NCBI RefSeq assembly: GCF_029369745.1
Contig: NZ_CP120210.1
Span: 4,712,001 to 4,776,000 of the forward strand
Direction of reading: 5' to 3'
Length of the DNA: 64,000 nt
From: Amycolatopsis sp. QT-25
GTDB taxonomy: Bacteria > Actinomycetota > Actinomycetes > Mycobacteriales > Pseudonocardiaceae
Position numbers and translations under genes: made by a program. The stretch's first letter is position 1; each line of letters opens with the position of its first letter. Shown here piece by piece: positions 52,909 through 61,638 of the stretch. The notes below the pieces were generated by a model, which was given only the letters and a program-made list of their open reading frames with translations, ran no database searches and was not told the DNA's origin.

Positions 52909-53715
52909 TCACACCCGGGAGCGCAGTGCCCTGACGCTGAATGTTCCGAACACCGCGGCGAAAGCCGCCGACCAGAGGACGGTGGCCGTCAAGGGACCAC
53001 CGACCGGCCCGCCGGACAACAGGGCGCGCAGGGTGTCGTTGACCTGCGTCACGGGATTGACCGATACCCACGACCGCAACCACGGTGGCATGGTGTCGAG
53101 CGGAACGAGCGCGTTGCTCGTGAAGGTCAGCGGCAGCACGACCACGAAGCCGAAGACCTGGACTTTCTCCGGGTCACGTGCGAGCACGCCGAGCCAGACC
53201 GGCAGCCAAGCGAACGCGACGGTGAACATCGTCAGCACCGCGAAGGCGCCGAGCAACGAAGCAAGGCCGGTGGTGAGGCGGAAACCGAGAACGACTCCGA
53301 CGATCAGCAGAACGATCAACGACCACAGCTGGCGGACGACATCGGCGAGCACCCGGCCCGCCAGGGGCGCGCCTCTGGCGATCGGCAGGCTACGGAACCT
53401 GTCGAACAAGCCTTGCTTCAGATCGGCGGACAAGCCGATGGCGGCGTAGATGGACAGGAAGAGCGCGTTCTGCACGATCAGGCCGCCGAGCGCGAACTGG
53501 AGGTAATCGTGCGGGGTGCCGCCGATCGCGCCGCCGAAGACATAGGTGAAAAGCAGTGTGAACATGACCGGCTGCACCGAGAGGTCGAGCAGTTCGGCGG
53601 GTTTGTGCTTGATCTGGAGGATGCTGCGCCAGGCGAAGGTGACCGATTGGCGAACGGCCGCGGACACCGGGACACGACGCGGCCAGCTCGTTTCGGGGCC
53701 GGTGGCCGTCGTCAT
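52909..53715 (-). CDS. DrrB-type ABC-2 permease
   Basis: A 268-residue permease with six spans. RSILQIKHKPAELLDLSVQP and FTYVFGGAIGG, FDRFRSLPIARGAPLAGRVL and a loop VNPVTQVNDTLRALL match the daunorubicin-resistance DrrB family. With the DrrA-type ATPase it would export the glycosylated product for self-resistance. Overlaps the ATPase by ATGA. Confidence 0.92.
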   Translation of the reverse strand: MTTATGPETSWPRRVPVSAAVRQSVTFAWRSILQIKHKPAELLDLSVQPVMFTLLFTYVFGGAIGGTPHDYLQFALGGLIVQNALFLSIYAAIGLSADLKQGLFDRFRSLPIARGAPLAGRVLADVVRQLWSLIVLLIVGVVLGFRLTTGLASLLGAFAVLTMFTVAFAWLPVWLGVLARDPEKVQVFGFVVVLPLTFTSNALVPLDTMPPWLRSWVSVNPVTQVNDTLRALLSGGPVGGPLTATVLWSAAFAAVFGTFSVRALRSRV

Positions 53716-54668
53716 CGGGTCACCACCGGGTCGTCCGGTGCGGCTGGGGCCGCACCGGTGATGGTGAGAAAGACCTCGTCCAGCGTCGAGCGGCGCAGGG
53801 CGAGTTCGCTGACCGGGATTCCCCGTTCGTCGAGACGCCGGACCACGACCGGGAGCAGCGTGTCGTCTTCGGCCGTCATCACCAGGGCGCCGTCCTCTTC
53901 GGTCACCGGATGCCCCAGACTCACGAGCACCTGACGTGCCGCGGCCAGCCGCCTCGCGTCGCGGGGACGGATCACCAGGGTCGAGATTCCCAGTCTCGAC
54001 TTGAGATGCTCGGGGGTGCCACTCGCGACGACGACCCCCTTGTCGATCACGACCACGTCGTCGGCCAGGCGGTCGGCCTCCTCGATGTATTGCGTGGTGA
54101 GCAGGACCGTGGTTCCCTCGCCGATCAGTTCGCGGACCACCTGCCACAATTCTCCGCGGCTGGCGGGGTCCAGTCCCGTGGTCGGTTCGTCGAGGTACAG
54201 CACCCGTGGCCTGCCGACCAGGCTCGCCGCGAGATCCAGCCGCCGGCGCATTCCCCCGGAATATCCTCCGGCCATCCGTCCGCCCGCTTCGCCCAGACCG
54301 AATCGGGCGAGCAGGGCGTTCCCGCGGCCGCGGGCCTCGGTCCGCGACATGCCGAGCAGCTTTCCGATCAGCACGAGGTTTTCCAAGCCGGTGAGTTTTT
54401 CGTCGACTCCCGCGTACTGCCCGGTCACGCCGATCATCCGGCGGACCCGGTACGCGTCGGCGACGACGTCGAACCCTTCGACCACCGCCGTTCCGGCGTC
54501 CGGCCGGATCAGCGTACTGAGAATCCTGACCACAGTGGTCTTGCCGGCGCCATTGGGTCCGAGAAGGCCCAGGACCGTGCCACGGCGTGCCGCGAACGCG
54601 ACGCCGTCGAGCGCGGGTGTGGAGCCGAACCGTTTCGCCAGGCCGTCGACCTCGATCGCCGTCTGCAT
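53712..54668 (-). CDS. DrrA-type ABC ATPase
   Basis: A 318-residue ATPase of the daunorubicin-resistance DrrA group. It has Walker A GPNGAGKTTVVRILSTLI, the signature GYSGGMRRRLDLAASLVGRP, Walker B VLYLDEPTTGLDPASR and the long DrrA-specific C-terminus after TTQYIEEADRLADD, including TLDEVFLTITG. It pairs with the DrrB-type permease. It is expected to move the product or a shunt product out of the cell. Confidence 0.93.
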   Translation of the reverse strand: MQTAIEVDGLAKRFGSTPALDGVAFAARRGTVLGLLGPNGAGKTTVVRILSTLIRPDAGTAVVEGFDVVADAYRVRRMIGVTGQYAGVDEKLTGLENLVLIGKLLGMSRTEARGRGNALLARFGLGEAGGRMAGGYSGGMRRRLDLAASLVGRPRVLYLDEPTTGLDPASRGELWQVVRELIGEGTTVLLTTQYIEEADRLADDVVVIDKGVVVASGTPEHLKSRLGISTLVIRPRDARRLAAARQVLVSLGHPVTEEDGALVMTAEDDTLLPVVVRRLDERGIPVSELALRRSTLDEVFLTITGAAPAAPDDPVVTR

Positions 54669-54748
54669 GGCCTCACTATGACACCAAACCGACGAAGTGT
54701 CAGGTTCCTTCTACTTCGCTCGGGCGCGGCTCGAGCCGGACTCGAGTC

Positions 54749-55408
54749 TCACCCCTCCGGATCGACCGGGCTACGGCGACCTCGCCACTGTGTCCACCCC
54801 ACCAGGGCCACAATGGCCAAAGCGGCCATCGTCTGCGACAGGAACGCCGCGACGTTCAACGGCAGCAGATAGATCACCCCGATACGCGCCGTCGCCTCAC
54901 CGAGCAGGCCGATCCCCCAGACCCACGTCATCTTCCGGTTGAGCCGCCGAAAGTCGGCCGACCTCTTCCATTGCCTGCCGAACGCGGCCTTCCGCGGCGA
55001 CAGACTCCTCCGGATGAAGTAGATGGCGGGTTTGGCCAGTACCAGGCTGGCCAGCACGCCGAGGCCCACGGCGGCGGTGACGAGCGAGTCCTTGGCCAGG
55101 ACGAACCTGGCGTCTCCGGTGATGAGCGCCGCCAGCACACCCAGGAAGAACCGCACCGTCAAAAGGATGGAGAGCGCGCCGAGCTGCCGCTCCCGTATCC
55201 AGATGACCACCGCCCGCAGGAAGGCGATCCCGCCCGCCGCCGCCAGCGCCGCCGCTTCGTGCACGCCGAACAGCAGCAGAACCACATAGCAGGCGAAGGG
55301 CAAAGCGACATCCAGCAGCAGAGTCCAGGCGATGGTCCGCCACGACGAGGAAGAACCTCTCTTCGGATCCTGCTGCCGTTCCCGGTCTTGCTCGACCGCG
55401 TGAGCCAT
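54749..55408 (-). CDS. VC0807-family membrane protein, second copy
   Basis: A 219-residue membrane protein with six spans, homologous to the one at 46156-46821 (AGDPRLELAKDL vs TGDARFVLAKDS). A basic, glutamine-rich N-terminus precedes the first span. The ATG at 55408 (MAHAVEQD) has AAGGG upstream; the frame extends to 55552 without support. It lies between DrrA and SARP. Function unknown; duplication within one cluster suggests a specific role such as self-protection. Confidence 0.8.
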   Translation of the reverse strand: MAHAVEQDRERQQDPKRGSSSSWRTIAWTLLLDVALPFACYVVLLLFGVHEAAALAAAGGIAFLRAVVIWIRERQLGALSILLTVRFFLGVLAALITGDARFVLAKDSLVTAAVGLGVLASLVLAKPAIYFIRRSLSPRKAAFGRQWKRSADFRRLNRKMTWVWGIGLLGEATARIGVIYLLPLNVAAFLSQTMAALAIVALVGWTQWRGRRSPVDPEG

Positions 55409-55500
55409 CGAATTCACCCTTCGCCCAGCCAGTGTCAGGGTCCGGATACCCCGTGCCGCGGACTTTGACTCCCTCGCGGTGGAAAAAGGGAGCGCGTCAC

Positions 55501-56289
55501 TCAGCCGCAGCGAATCTGCCGCACGGGACCGACGCGCGGCGTCTCCCGCCACCTCGGCCCATGCAGAGCGAGCTGCAGCGCGTCGTCCAGACAGGGCGAG
55601 GGGTCGATGCCGAGCTCGGAGCGCAACAGGGACCGGACCGCGCGATATGCCGTGATCGCTTCTTGCCGCCGTCCGCTCATCGACAGGGCGCGGACGAGCT
55701 GGGCGTGAAAGTTCTCGTGGAACGGGTGCATGTGGACGAGCCGCTTCAATTCGGCCACCAGCTCACGGTAGTGCCCGGTGCTCATCCGCGCTTCGATGAG
55801 CAGTTCGGTGGCACAGATCTTCAGCTCGTCGAGCTGGGTGACATAACCGGTCAGCACGGTCCCGCAGACGACGTCCGCCAAAGCCGGGCCCCGCCAGAGC
55901 CTCAAGGCGCTCTCCAGCAGGTCGGCGGCGACTTCGGGCTCCGCCTCGAGACATCGCGCCGCCTGCTCGATTTTCGTCTGGAACTCGACGACGTCGATCG
56001 AACCGTCCGGCACGTTGAGCATGTACCCCAACGGCCTGGTCACGATCGTGGTCCGTCGCGACGGGCCCTCGAGTCTTCGCCGCAATTGGTAGACGTAGGT
56101 CTGCAGCGTGGTGTGCATGCTGGCCGGGGGCCTGCCGCCCCAGAGTTCGTCGGACAGGTCTCCCACATAGGTCACTTTGTTCGCATTGAGCAGGAGCATC
56201 GCGAGCACCTGCCGCTGCTTCGGCGCCGACGGGATCCCCCCGCGTTCACCAGATCGTATTTCCATGCCTCCGAGTAATGTGAAATCCAC
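55501..56289 (-). CDS. SARP-family pathway activator
   Basis: A 262-residue SARP: an OmpR-like winged helix over residues 1-95 (LLGGMEIRSG; KQRQVLAMLLLNANKVTYVG; MHTTLQTYVYQLRRRLEG) followed by the BTAD helical domain (LVAELKRLVHMHPFHENFHA; EAITAYRAVRSLLRSELGID). SARPs activate their own biosynthetic operons through heptameric direct repeats. It points away from the sugar genes; the 850-base divergent region between holds the candidate sites. GTG at 56289 gives the usual start. Confidence 0.92.
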   Translation of the reverse strand: MDFTLLGGMEIRSGERGGIPSAPKQRQVLAMLLLNANKVTYVGDLSDELWGGRPPASMHTTLQTYVYQLRRRLEGPSRRTTIVTRPLGYMLNVPDGSIDVVEFQTKIEQAARCLEAEPEVAADLLESALRLWRGPALADVVCGTVLTGYVTQLDELKICATELLIEARMSTGHYRELVAELKRLVHMHPFHENFHAQLVRALSMSGRRQEAITAYRAVRSLLRSELGIDPSPCLDDALQLALHGPRWRETPRVGPVRQIRCG

Positions 56290-56430
56290 CCCGCACCTCT
56301 CATTTCCCCCGCGTCGTCAAGCCTCCAGGGGTCGCATATAGGAGACTGAGACGCTTCACCGTGAATGCCCTTCCCCCTGGGCGAATTCATGCTAGTCGGG
56401 ACATAAGGAACCTGATAGGTCGAAACTGGG

Positions 56431-56448
56431 ATGTGATGTAAGTCACAT
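56431..56448. promoter_or_regulatory. CRP/FNR-type palindrome
   Basis: ATGTGATGTAAGTCACAT has TGTGA-N6-TCACA exactly, the cAMP receptor protein consensus, and also fits the GTG-N6-GNCAC site reported for actinomycete Crp. It lies 142 bases upstream of the SARP start. Confidence 0.6.
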
Positions 56449-56487
56449 ATCTGCCTCTTGGCAATCGACTGCTCATATGAGCGCTAC

Positions 56488-56519
56488 GCAACGGTTTACG
56501 TGACAGTATGCAACGTTTT
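56488..56519. promoter_or_regulatory. Direct repeats spaced 22 bp, possible SARP box
   Basis: GCAACGGTTT at 56488-56497 and GCAACGTTTT at 56510-56519 are nearly identical and start exactly 22 bases apart, two helical turns. SARP boxes are such direct repeats. The sites face the sugar operon on the plus strand. Confidence 0.4.
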
Positions 56520-57146
56520 TCGAGCAGATACTTCGCACCGTGGCGGTTTCGTCACCACGTGGAACCTCGCCACGCTTCTCGTGCCGGCTGCCTCTCCGCG
56601 AACAGTCCCTCACGCTCGGAAATGGCCGCGGGGCTGAACCGGCTCTTCACCACAGCCCGTGGCCCGCCCGACAGGCCGCCGGCCAATCGGATCCTCCTCG
56701 AAGAATGAGCAGCCACCGGACGCCGAGGCCCGAAAGCTTCATCCTCACTCGCGTGCCGGTCAGCGGGAAATTCGACCGGGCGCACGTCAAGTGTCTCGCG
56801 CGATTTCCGAGGTGCCTGTCTGCTTCTTCTTCGACTGTGCACATTCGCCGGCCAGACGCAGATCTCCTGTTCTTGATCGCCCTGCGCGACGCCGATGCCC
56901 GCACCGCTACGGGGACCATCGACGTTACCCGTTCCGACGCGCCGGTGGCTTGCCGAGACCGTCGACGGTCTTCTGAACGCGCTGTCCGGCTCCGAAGCCT
57001 TCGAGAAGCGACCGAACCGAGCGACGCCGAACTGCGGCTTCAGCGGAACTGATCCCCGTCGTCGAGCGATCGTCGAGATTTTCGAGGGGTTCTCGAGGAC
57101 ACGTGAACAAGCTCCCCGGCAACCGATCACTCCAGGGGGTAGCGAC

Positions 57147-58373
57147 ATGTCTCAATGCCGGGTCTGCGGCGCGTCCGTGACACTCTTCCTCGACCTCGGA
57201 AACCAGCCGCTGTCCGATGTCTTCCCGGCAGGAACGCCCGGCTCCGAGGCCGACGAATTCTTCTACCGGCTGCGCGTGGGCGCGTGCACCGGCTGCGCGA
57301 TGGTGCAGTTGCTGGAAGAAGTTCCCCGTGAGCGGATGTTCGGTGATCATTACCCCTATCGGTCGTCCGGCTCAGCGGTGATGCGCCGGCATTTCACCGC
57401 ACTCGCGAAGCGGTTGCTCGCGCTCGAACTGTCCGGCCGGGACGACCCGTTCGTGGTGGAACTCGGGTGCAACGACGGGGTCATGTTGCGAACCCTTGCC
57501 AGGGCCCAGATCCGGCATCTCGGAGTGGAACCGTCCGTACGCATCAGCCAGACCGCCGTGGAGTGCGGCGTGCAGGTGCTCAACGCGTACTTCGACCAGG
57601 AGACGGCGGTGAGGATCAGCGCCGAGCACGGACCCGCCGACGTGATCTACGCGGCGAACACCCTGTGCCACATTCCCTATGTCACGTCGGTTCTCGACGG
57701 TGTCGCCGAGTTGCTGACCGATGACGGCGTGTTCGTGTTCGAAGATCCCTATCTCGGTGACATCGTCGCGTCGACGTCGTTCGATCAGATCTACGATGAA
57801 CACTTCTTCCTTTTCAGCGCCACCACCGTGGCCCGGCTTGCCGAGCGGCACGGGCTGGCCCTCGTCGATGTCGAGCGTCTTCCGGTCCACGGCGGGGAGC
57901 TCCGCTATACCCTGGCGCGCGCCGGCAAGCGGCGTGCCGGCGGAGCGGTGGCGGAACTCGTCGCGGAAGAGGCGGCTCGCGGACTGCACACCCCGGAAGC
58001 GCTGTCGGTGTTCGCGACCGCGGTCCGGCGCAACGCGCACGACCTCGTCGAGCTGCTGAGCCGGCTGCGTGGCGAGGGCCGGACGATCGCCGCCTACGGC
58101 GCGACCGCGAAGAGCGCGACGGTCACGAACTACTGCAACATCGGTCCTGAGCTCGTCTCGGTCGTCTACGACACCACTCCGGAAAAGCAGGGCCGAGTCA
58201 CCCCGGGCACCCACATCCCCGTGACCCCGGCGGCGGAATTCGCCGACCCTTATCCGGATTACGCGGTGTTGTTCGCTTGGAACCACGCGGCCGAGATCAT
58301 GACCAAGGAAACCGGGTTCACCGATCACGGCGGCCGCTGGATCACCTACGTGCCCGAGGTCCGGGTGCTCTGA
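57147..58373 (+). CDS. NDP-hexose 3-C-methyltransferase (EvaC/TylCIII type)
   Basis: A 408-residue SAM-dependent methyltransferase. The N-terminal zinc site is C4-x2-C7 and, near residue 52, CTGCAMVQL. The SAM motif is VELGCNDGVML, and DPYLGDIVASTSFDQIYDEH with FSATTVARLAERHG are family marks. It adds a methyl at C3 of the 2-deoxy-4-keto sugar. AGGGGG precedes the ATG. First gene of the sugar/tailoring operon; overlaps the epimerase as TGATG. Confidence 0.92.
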   Translation: MSQCRVCGASVTLFLDLGNQPLSDVFPAGTPGSEADEFFYRLRVGACTGCAMVQLLEEVPRERMFGDHYPYRSSGSAVMRRHFTALAKRLLALELSGRDDPFVVELGCNDGVMLRTLARAQIRHLGVEPSVRISQTAVECGVQVLNAYFDQETAVRISAEHGPADVIYAANTLCHIPYVTSVLDGVAELLTDDGVFVFEDPYLGDIVASTSFDQIYDEHFFLFSATTVARLAERHGLALVDVERLPVHGGELRYTLARAGKRRAGGAVAELVAEEAARGLHTPEALSVFATAVRRNAHDLVELLSRLRGEGRTIAAYGATAKSATVTNYCNIGPELVSVVYDTTPEKQGRVTPGTHIPVTPAAEFADPYPDYAVLFAWNHAAEIMTKETGFTDHGGRWITYVPEVRVL

Positions 58374-59047
58374 TGGAATCGTTCGAGGCCGACCCCGCCG
58401 ACCGGCCCGGAACACGCCGTGAGCTGACCGTGGCCGGTGCCTGGACCTTCACCCCGATGGTCCACCGAGACCATCGGGGTGCGTTCTGTTCGCCTTACGA
58501 ACAAGGCGAGCACGAGACGGCCGTCGGGCGGAGGCTGTTCCCGCTCGCCCAGGTGTCCGTCAGCCGTTCCCTGGCAGGAGTGGTGCGTGGCATCCATTTC
58601 ACCCGGACACCGCCCGGCGTCGCGAAGTACGTGCACTGTTCCCACGGAAGCGTTGTCGACTACGTCGTCGACCTCCGCGTCGGATCGCCGACCTTCGGCG
58701 CCTGGGACGCGGTGCGGCTCGACGCCGAACGCGGGCGAACCGTCTATCTCCCGGTCGGGGTCGGCCACGCCTTCGCCGCGCTCACCGCGGAGGCATCGAT
58801 GACCTACCTGCTCTCCGGCGGTTACGTACCGGAGAACGAGCTGGCCTTGACGATCCGCGATCCACGGATCGGGTTGCGGCTTCCCGGCTTCCTCTCGCGC
58901 GAGTCCCCGGTGCTGTCCGAACGGGACCGCGACGCCCCGACGGCCGACCGGCTCCTCGCCGACGGCCTGCTGCCGGAATTCCGGACCTGTACCGCGCTCG
59001 AAGCGGCCCTCGGTGGCCGTCCGGCACCTGCTGAGGAGACCGCATGA
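58373..59047 (+). CDS. dTDP-4-keto-hexose 3,5-epimerase (EvaD/RmlC type)
   Basis: A 224-residue RmlC-fold epimerase: FTPMVHRDHRGAFCSPYEQG, then VVRGIHFTRTPPGVAKYVHC with catalytic H75 and LPVGVGHAFAALTAEASMTY supplying the tyrosine. The active Asp sits after DLRVGSPTFGAWD. It is slightly longer at the C-terminus than rhamnose epimerases. It converts the sugar to the L configuration. Stop overlaps the aminotransferase ATG (ATGA). Confidence 0.92.
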   Translation: MESFEADPADRPGTRRELTVAGAWTFTPMVHRDHRGAFCSPYEQGEHETAVGRRLFPLAQVSVSRSLAGVVRGIHFTRTPPGVAKYVHCSHGSVVDYVVDLRVGSPTFGAWDAVRLDAERGRTVYLPVGVGHAFAALTAEASMTYLLSGGYVPENELALTIRDPRIGLRLPGFLSRESPVLSERDRDAPTADRLLADGLLPEFRTCTALEAALGGRPAPAEETA

Positions 59048-60153
59048 CGATCCGCGTTTGGGACTACCTGAAAGAGTACGACGCCGAACGAGAGGACATC
59101 CTCGGCGCGGTCGACACCGTGTTCGGGTCGGGCCGGCTCGTCTTCGGCCCGAGTGTCGACGGCTTCGAACGGGAGTTCGCGGCCTACCACGACGTCCGCC
59201 ACTGCGTCGGTGTGGACAACGGGACCAACGCGATCAAACTCGGTCTCGAGGCGCTCGGCGTCGGTGCGGGTGACGAGGTCATCACGGTGTCCAACACGGC
59301 CGCCCCGACGGTGGTGGCCATCGAAGGGACCGGCGCCGTCGCCCGCTTCGTCGATGTCCGAGCGGACGACCACCTGATGGACACGACACTGGTGGAGTCC
59401 GCGATCACCGAACGGACCCGCGCGATCGTCCCGGTCCACCTCTACGGCCAGTGCGTGGACATGACCGCTGTCGGCGAGATCGCCGCGCGGCACGGTGTGC
59501 GTGTGCTCGAAGACTGCGCGCAGGCACACGGAGCACGCCGGAAGGGCGCACTCGCGGGGGCGATGGGTGAGGCGGCCGCGTTTTCGTTCTACCCCACCAA
59601 AGTCCTCGGTGCCTACGGGGACGGGGGCGCGACGATCACCAACGACGACGACGTCGCCCGCGCTCTGCGGCGCCTGCGCTACTACGGCATGGAAGGCCGG
59701 TACTACGTGGTGCAGACGCCGGGGCACAACTCCCGGCTCGACGCGGTCCAGGCGGAGATCCTGCGCCGCAAACTCCGGCGACTCGATCAGTACGTCACCG
59801 CACGACGGGAGATCGCCCGGCGTTACGCCGAAGGCCTGGCGGACACCGAACTGGCCCTGCCCCTGGTCACCGACGGCAACGAACACGTCTACTACCTCTA
59901 CGTCGTCCGGCACCCGCGCCGGGACGACATTCTCGGCGGTCTGGCGGCCGAAGGCATCGAACTGAACGTCAGCTACCGCTGGCCCGTCCACACCATGACC
60001 GGCTTCGCGCATCTCGGCTATCAGGCGGGCGATCTCCCCGTGACCGAGAAGCTTGCCGACGAGATCTTCTCCCTGCCGATGTACGCCTCTCTCGACAAGC
60101 GCCGCCAAGACGACGTCATCGCCGCGCTCCGGCGGATCCTGGGCGCCCGATGA
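59044..60153 (+). CDS. DegT/DnrJ/EryC1-type sugar aminotransferase (EvaB-like)
   Basis: A 369-residue PLP enzyme. K186 in AFSFYPTKVLGAYGDGG binds PLP; VDNGTNAIKLGLEALGVG, VPVHLYGQCVDM and LEDCAQAHGARRKG are the family landmarks. It would aminate the 3-keto position. Overlaps the upstream epimerase and the downstream reductase by ATGA. Confidence 0.93.
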   Translation: MTIRVWDYLKEYDAEREDILGAVDTVFGSGRLVFGPSVDGFEREFAAYHDVRHCVGVDNGTNAIKLGLEALGVGAGDEVITVSNTAAPTVVAIEGTGAVARFVDVRADDHLMDTTLVESAITERTRAIVPVHLYGQCVDMTAVGEIAARHGVRVLEDCAQAHGARRKGALAGAMGEAAAFSFYPTKVLGAYGDGGATITNDDDVARALRRLRYYGMEGRYYVVQTPGHNSRLDAVQAEILRRKLRRLDQYVTARREIARRYAEGLADTELALPLVTDGNEHVYYLYVVRHPRRDDILGGLAAEGIELNVSYRWPVHTMTGFAHLGYQAGDLPVTEKLADEIFSLPMYASLDKRRQDDVIAALRRILGAR

Positions 60154-61172
60154 CCCGCGACGATCCGCTGATCGTGGTGCTGGGCGGCACCGGATACCTC
60201 GGTTCGTCGTTGGTGTCACGGCTGGCGGCGCTCGGTGTGCGGACGCGGGCGGTGGGACGGCGACAGGCGTGGCGGACCCTGCCGCTCATCGAGCACGTGC
60301 GGGCCGACGTGACCTGTAAGACCGACCTGGCGGCCGTCGTGCGGGAGGCCGACGCCGTGGTCCACCTCGTGGCCCTGCTGAGCGGCGGCCGGTCGTGGCG
60401 CGTGGCCGAGGACGACCCCGAAGGTCACCGCGTCACCGTGCAGCCGATGTACGACCTGCTGGACATCACCGGCGCGGACCGCCGCGCACCGCTGCCGATC
60501 GTGACCGCGGGGACCACCACCATCGCGGGGTGCCCGGACCGTGCCCGGCTCGACGGCACCGAACCCGACCGGCCCGGCACGGCTTACGACCGGCACAAGC
60601 AAGCCGTCGAGCGCGCTTTGCTCACGGCCACGGAATCCGGTGTGGCGCTCGGAGTCCCGCTACGGCTGCCCACCGTGTACGGCGCCGGCGCCGGTTCACC
60701 GGGCTCGGGCGTCGTGTCGGCCATGGCCGCCCGAGCGGTCGCGGGCCTGCCGCTGACGATGTGGCACGACGGCTCGGTGCTACGCGATCTGGTGCACGTC
60801 AGCGACGTCGCGAGTGCGCTTTGGCTCGCCGTGCGGCACGCTGCCGCACTCGGCGGACGCACCTGGCTGATCGGCTCCGGTGACGCCATCCCGCTCGGTG
60901 ACGTCCTGCGGATGATCGCCGCCGCCACCACCCGATGGACGCGAGACGCCCCGGTTCCGGTGGTCCGCGTGGACCCGCCGGAGTACGCGACTCCCGCCGA
61001 CTTCTGCGACGTCGAGGTCGATCCCGGCCCCTTCACCGCGATCACCGGATGGCGCGCCACCGTCCGGCTGGAGGACGGGGTGGACGCTGTCGTCCGCGCC
61101 ACGCTGGCCGAAACCGATCGGTACCGCGACGCCCGGAAACCACTGCCCACAAACAGAATCTCACCGTCCTAG
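60150..61172 (+). CDS. NDP-4-keto-6-deoxyhexose reductase (EvaE type)
   Basis: A 340-residue short-chain dehydrogenase-like epimerase/reductase: GGTGYLGSSLVSRLAALGVR near the start binds NAD(P)H, and the Tyr-x3-Lys catalytic pair is in TAYDRHKQAVE with Ser/Thr in VTAGTTTIAG. VLRDLVHVSDVASALWLA and ITGWRATVRLEDGVDAVV close the protein. It reduces the 4-keto group last. Confidence 0.9.
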   Translation: MTRDDPLIVVLGGTGYLGSSLVSRLAALGVRTRAVGRRQAWRTLPLIEHVRADVTCKTDLAAVVREADAVVHLVALLSGGRSWRVAEDDPEGHRVTVQPMYDLLDITGADRRAPLPIVTAGTTTIAGCPDRARLDGTEPDRPGTAYDRHKQAVERALLTATESGVALGVPLRLPTVYGAGAGSPGSGVVSAMAARAVAGLPLTMWHDGSVLRDLVHVSDVASALWLAVRHAAALGGRTWLIGSGDAIPLGDVLRMIAAATTRWTRDAPVPVVRVDPPEYATPADFCDVEVDPGPFTAITGWRATVRLEDGVDAVVRATLAETDRYRDARKPLPTNRISPS

Positions 61173-61180
61173 GAGGACAT

Positions 61181-61612
61181 ATGAGCCGATCCACCCACCT
61201 CGTTCGCATCCGCTCGGCGGACGTACCGGGCAGCCGCCGTCAGGGCGGGCACATCCGTGCCCTTCTCACACCGGCCTCCGCCGGCACGCGAGCGGGTTTC
61301 CTGGCCGAAGCGGTACTCGAACCCGGTGAAACCGTGAGCGAGCACTACCACCCTTGGTCCGACGAACACCTGCTCGTCGTCGAAGGCGCCGTGACCTTGG
61401 AGATCGATGGCGGCACCGTCGAACTGACCACCGGTGACGCCGGCTTCGTCCGGCGTGGAGCGCGGCACACGATGCGCCAGCACGGAGACGAACGTGCGCG
61501 CGTCGTGCTCTTCCTCGGCCCGCTCGCGCCGGACCCGGCCGACGGCCACGTCGACACCGTTCCCGTCCCGCACCCGGACGACCCGCCTCCCGTCGTCGGC
61601 GGACCGTCTTGA
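61181..61612 (+). CDS. Cupin polyketide cyclase (TcmJ-like)
   Basis: A 143-residue single cupin. The metal motif reads VSEHYHPWSDEHLLVVEGAV (H-x-H, E, with a later His in RRGARHTMRQHGDE). In tetracenomycin- and pentangular-type clusters such cupins act with the aromatase in ring closure. AGGAGG precedes the ATG. The stop overlaps a TTG upstream of the cyclase start, so the three genes cupin, cyclase and O-methyltransferase are closely coupled. Confidence 0.9.
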   Translation: MSRSTHLVRIRSADVPGSRRQGGHIRALLTPASAGTRAGFLAEAVLEPGETVSEHYHPWSDEHLLVVEGAVTLEIDGGTVELTTGDAGFVRRGARHTMRQHGDERARVVLFLGPLAPDPADGHVDTVPVPHPDDPPPVVGGPS

Positions 61613-61638
61613 CCACACCACGAGCAAAGGGAGAGATC

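Larger units (their letters stand above)
56290..57146. promoter_or_regulatory. Long divergent regulatory region
   Basis: The first 240 bases (to about 56530) are markedly less GC-rich than the rest and contain a CRP-type palindrome and direct repeats (listed separately). From 56530 to 57146 I see open frames on both strands but no recognisable protein. The region separates the SARP from the sugar/tailoring operon. Confidence 0.5.

Noticed and set aside
56895..57146. N-terminal extension of the C-methyltransferase to 56895
   Set aside because: The family begins directly at the CxxC zinc motif after MSQ, and a strong ribosome site precedes the ATG at 57147.
51311..61172. Glycopeptide (vancomycin-type) cluster suggested by EvaA-E homologues
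   Set aside because: No peptide synthetase, Oxy P450 set or resistance genes are present; KS-alpha/KS-beta/ACP define an aromatic polyketide instead.
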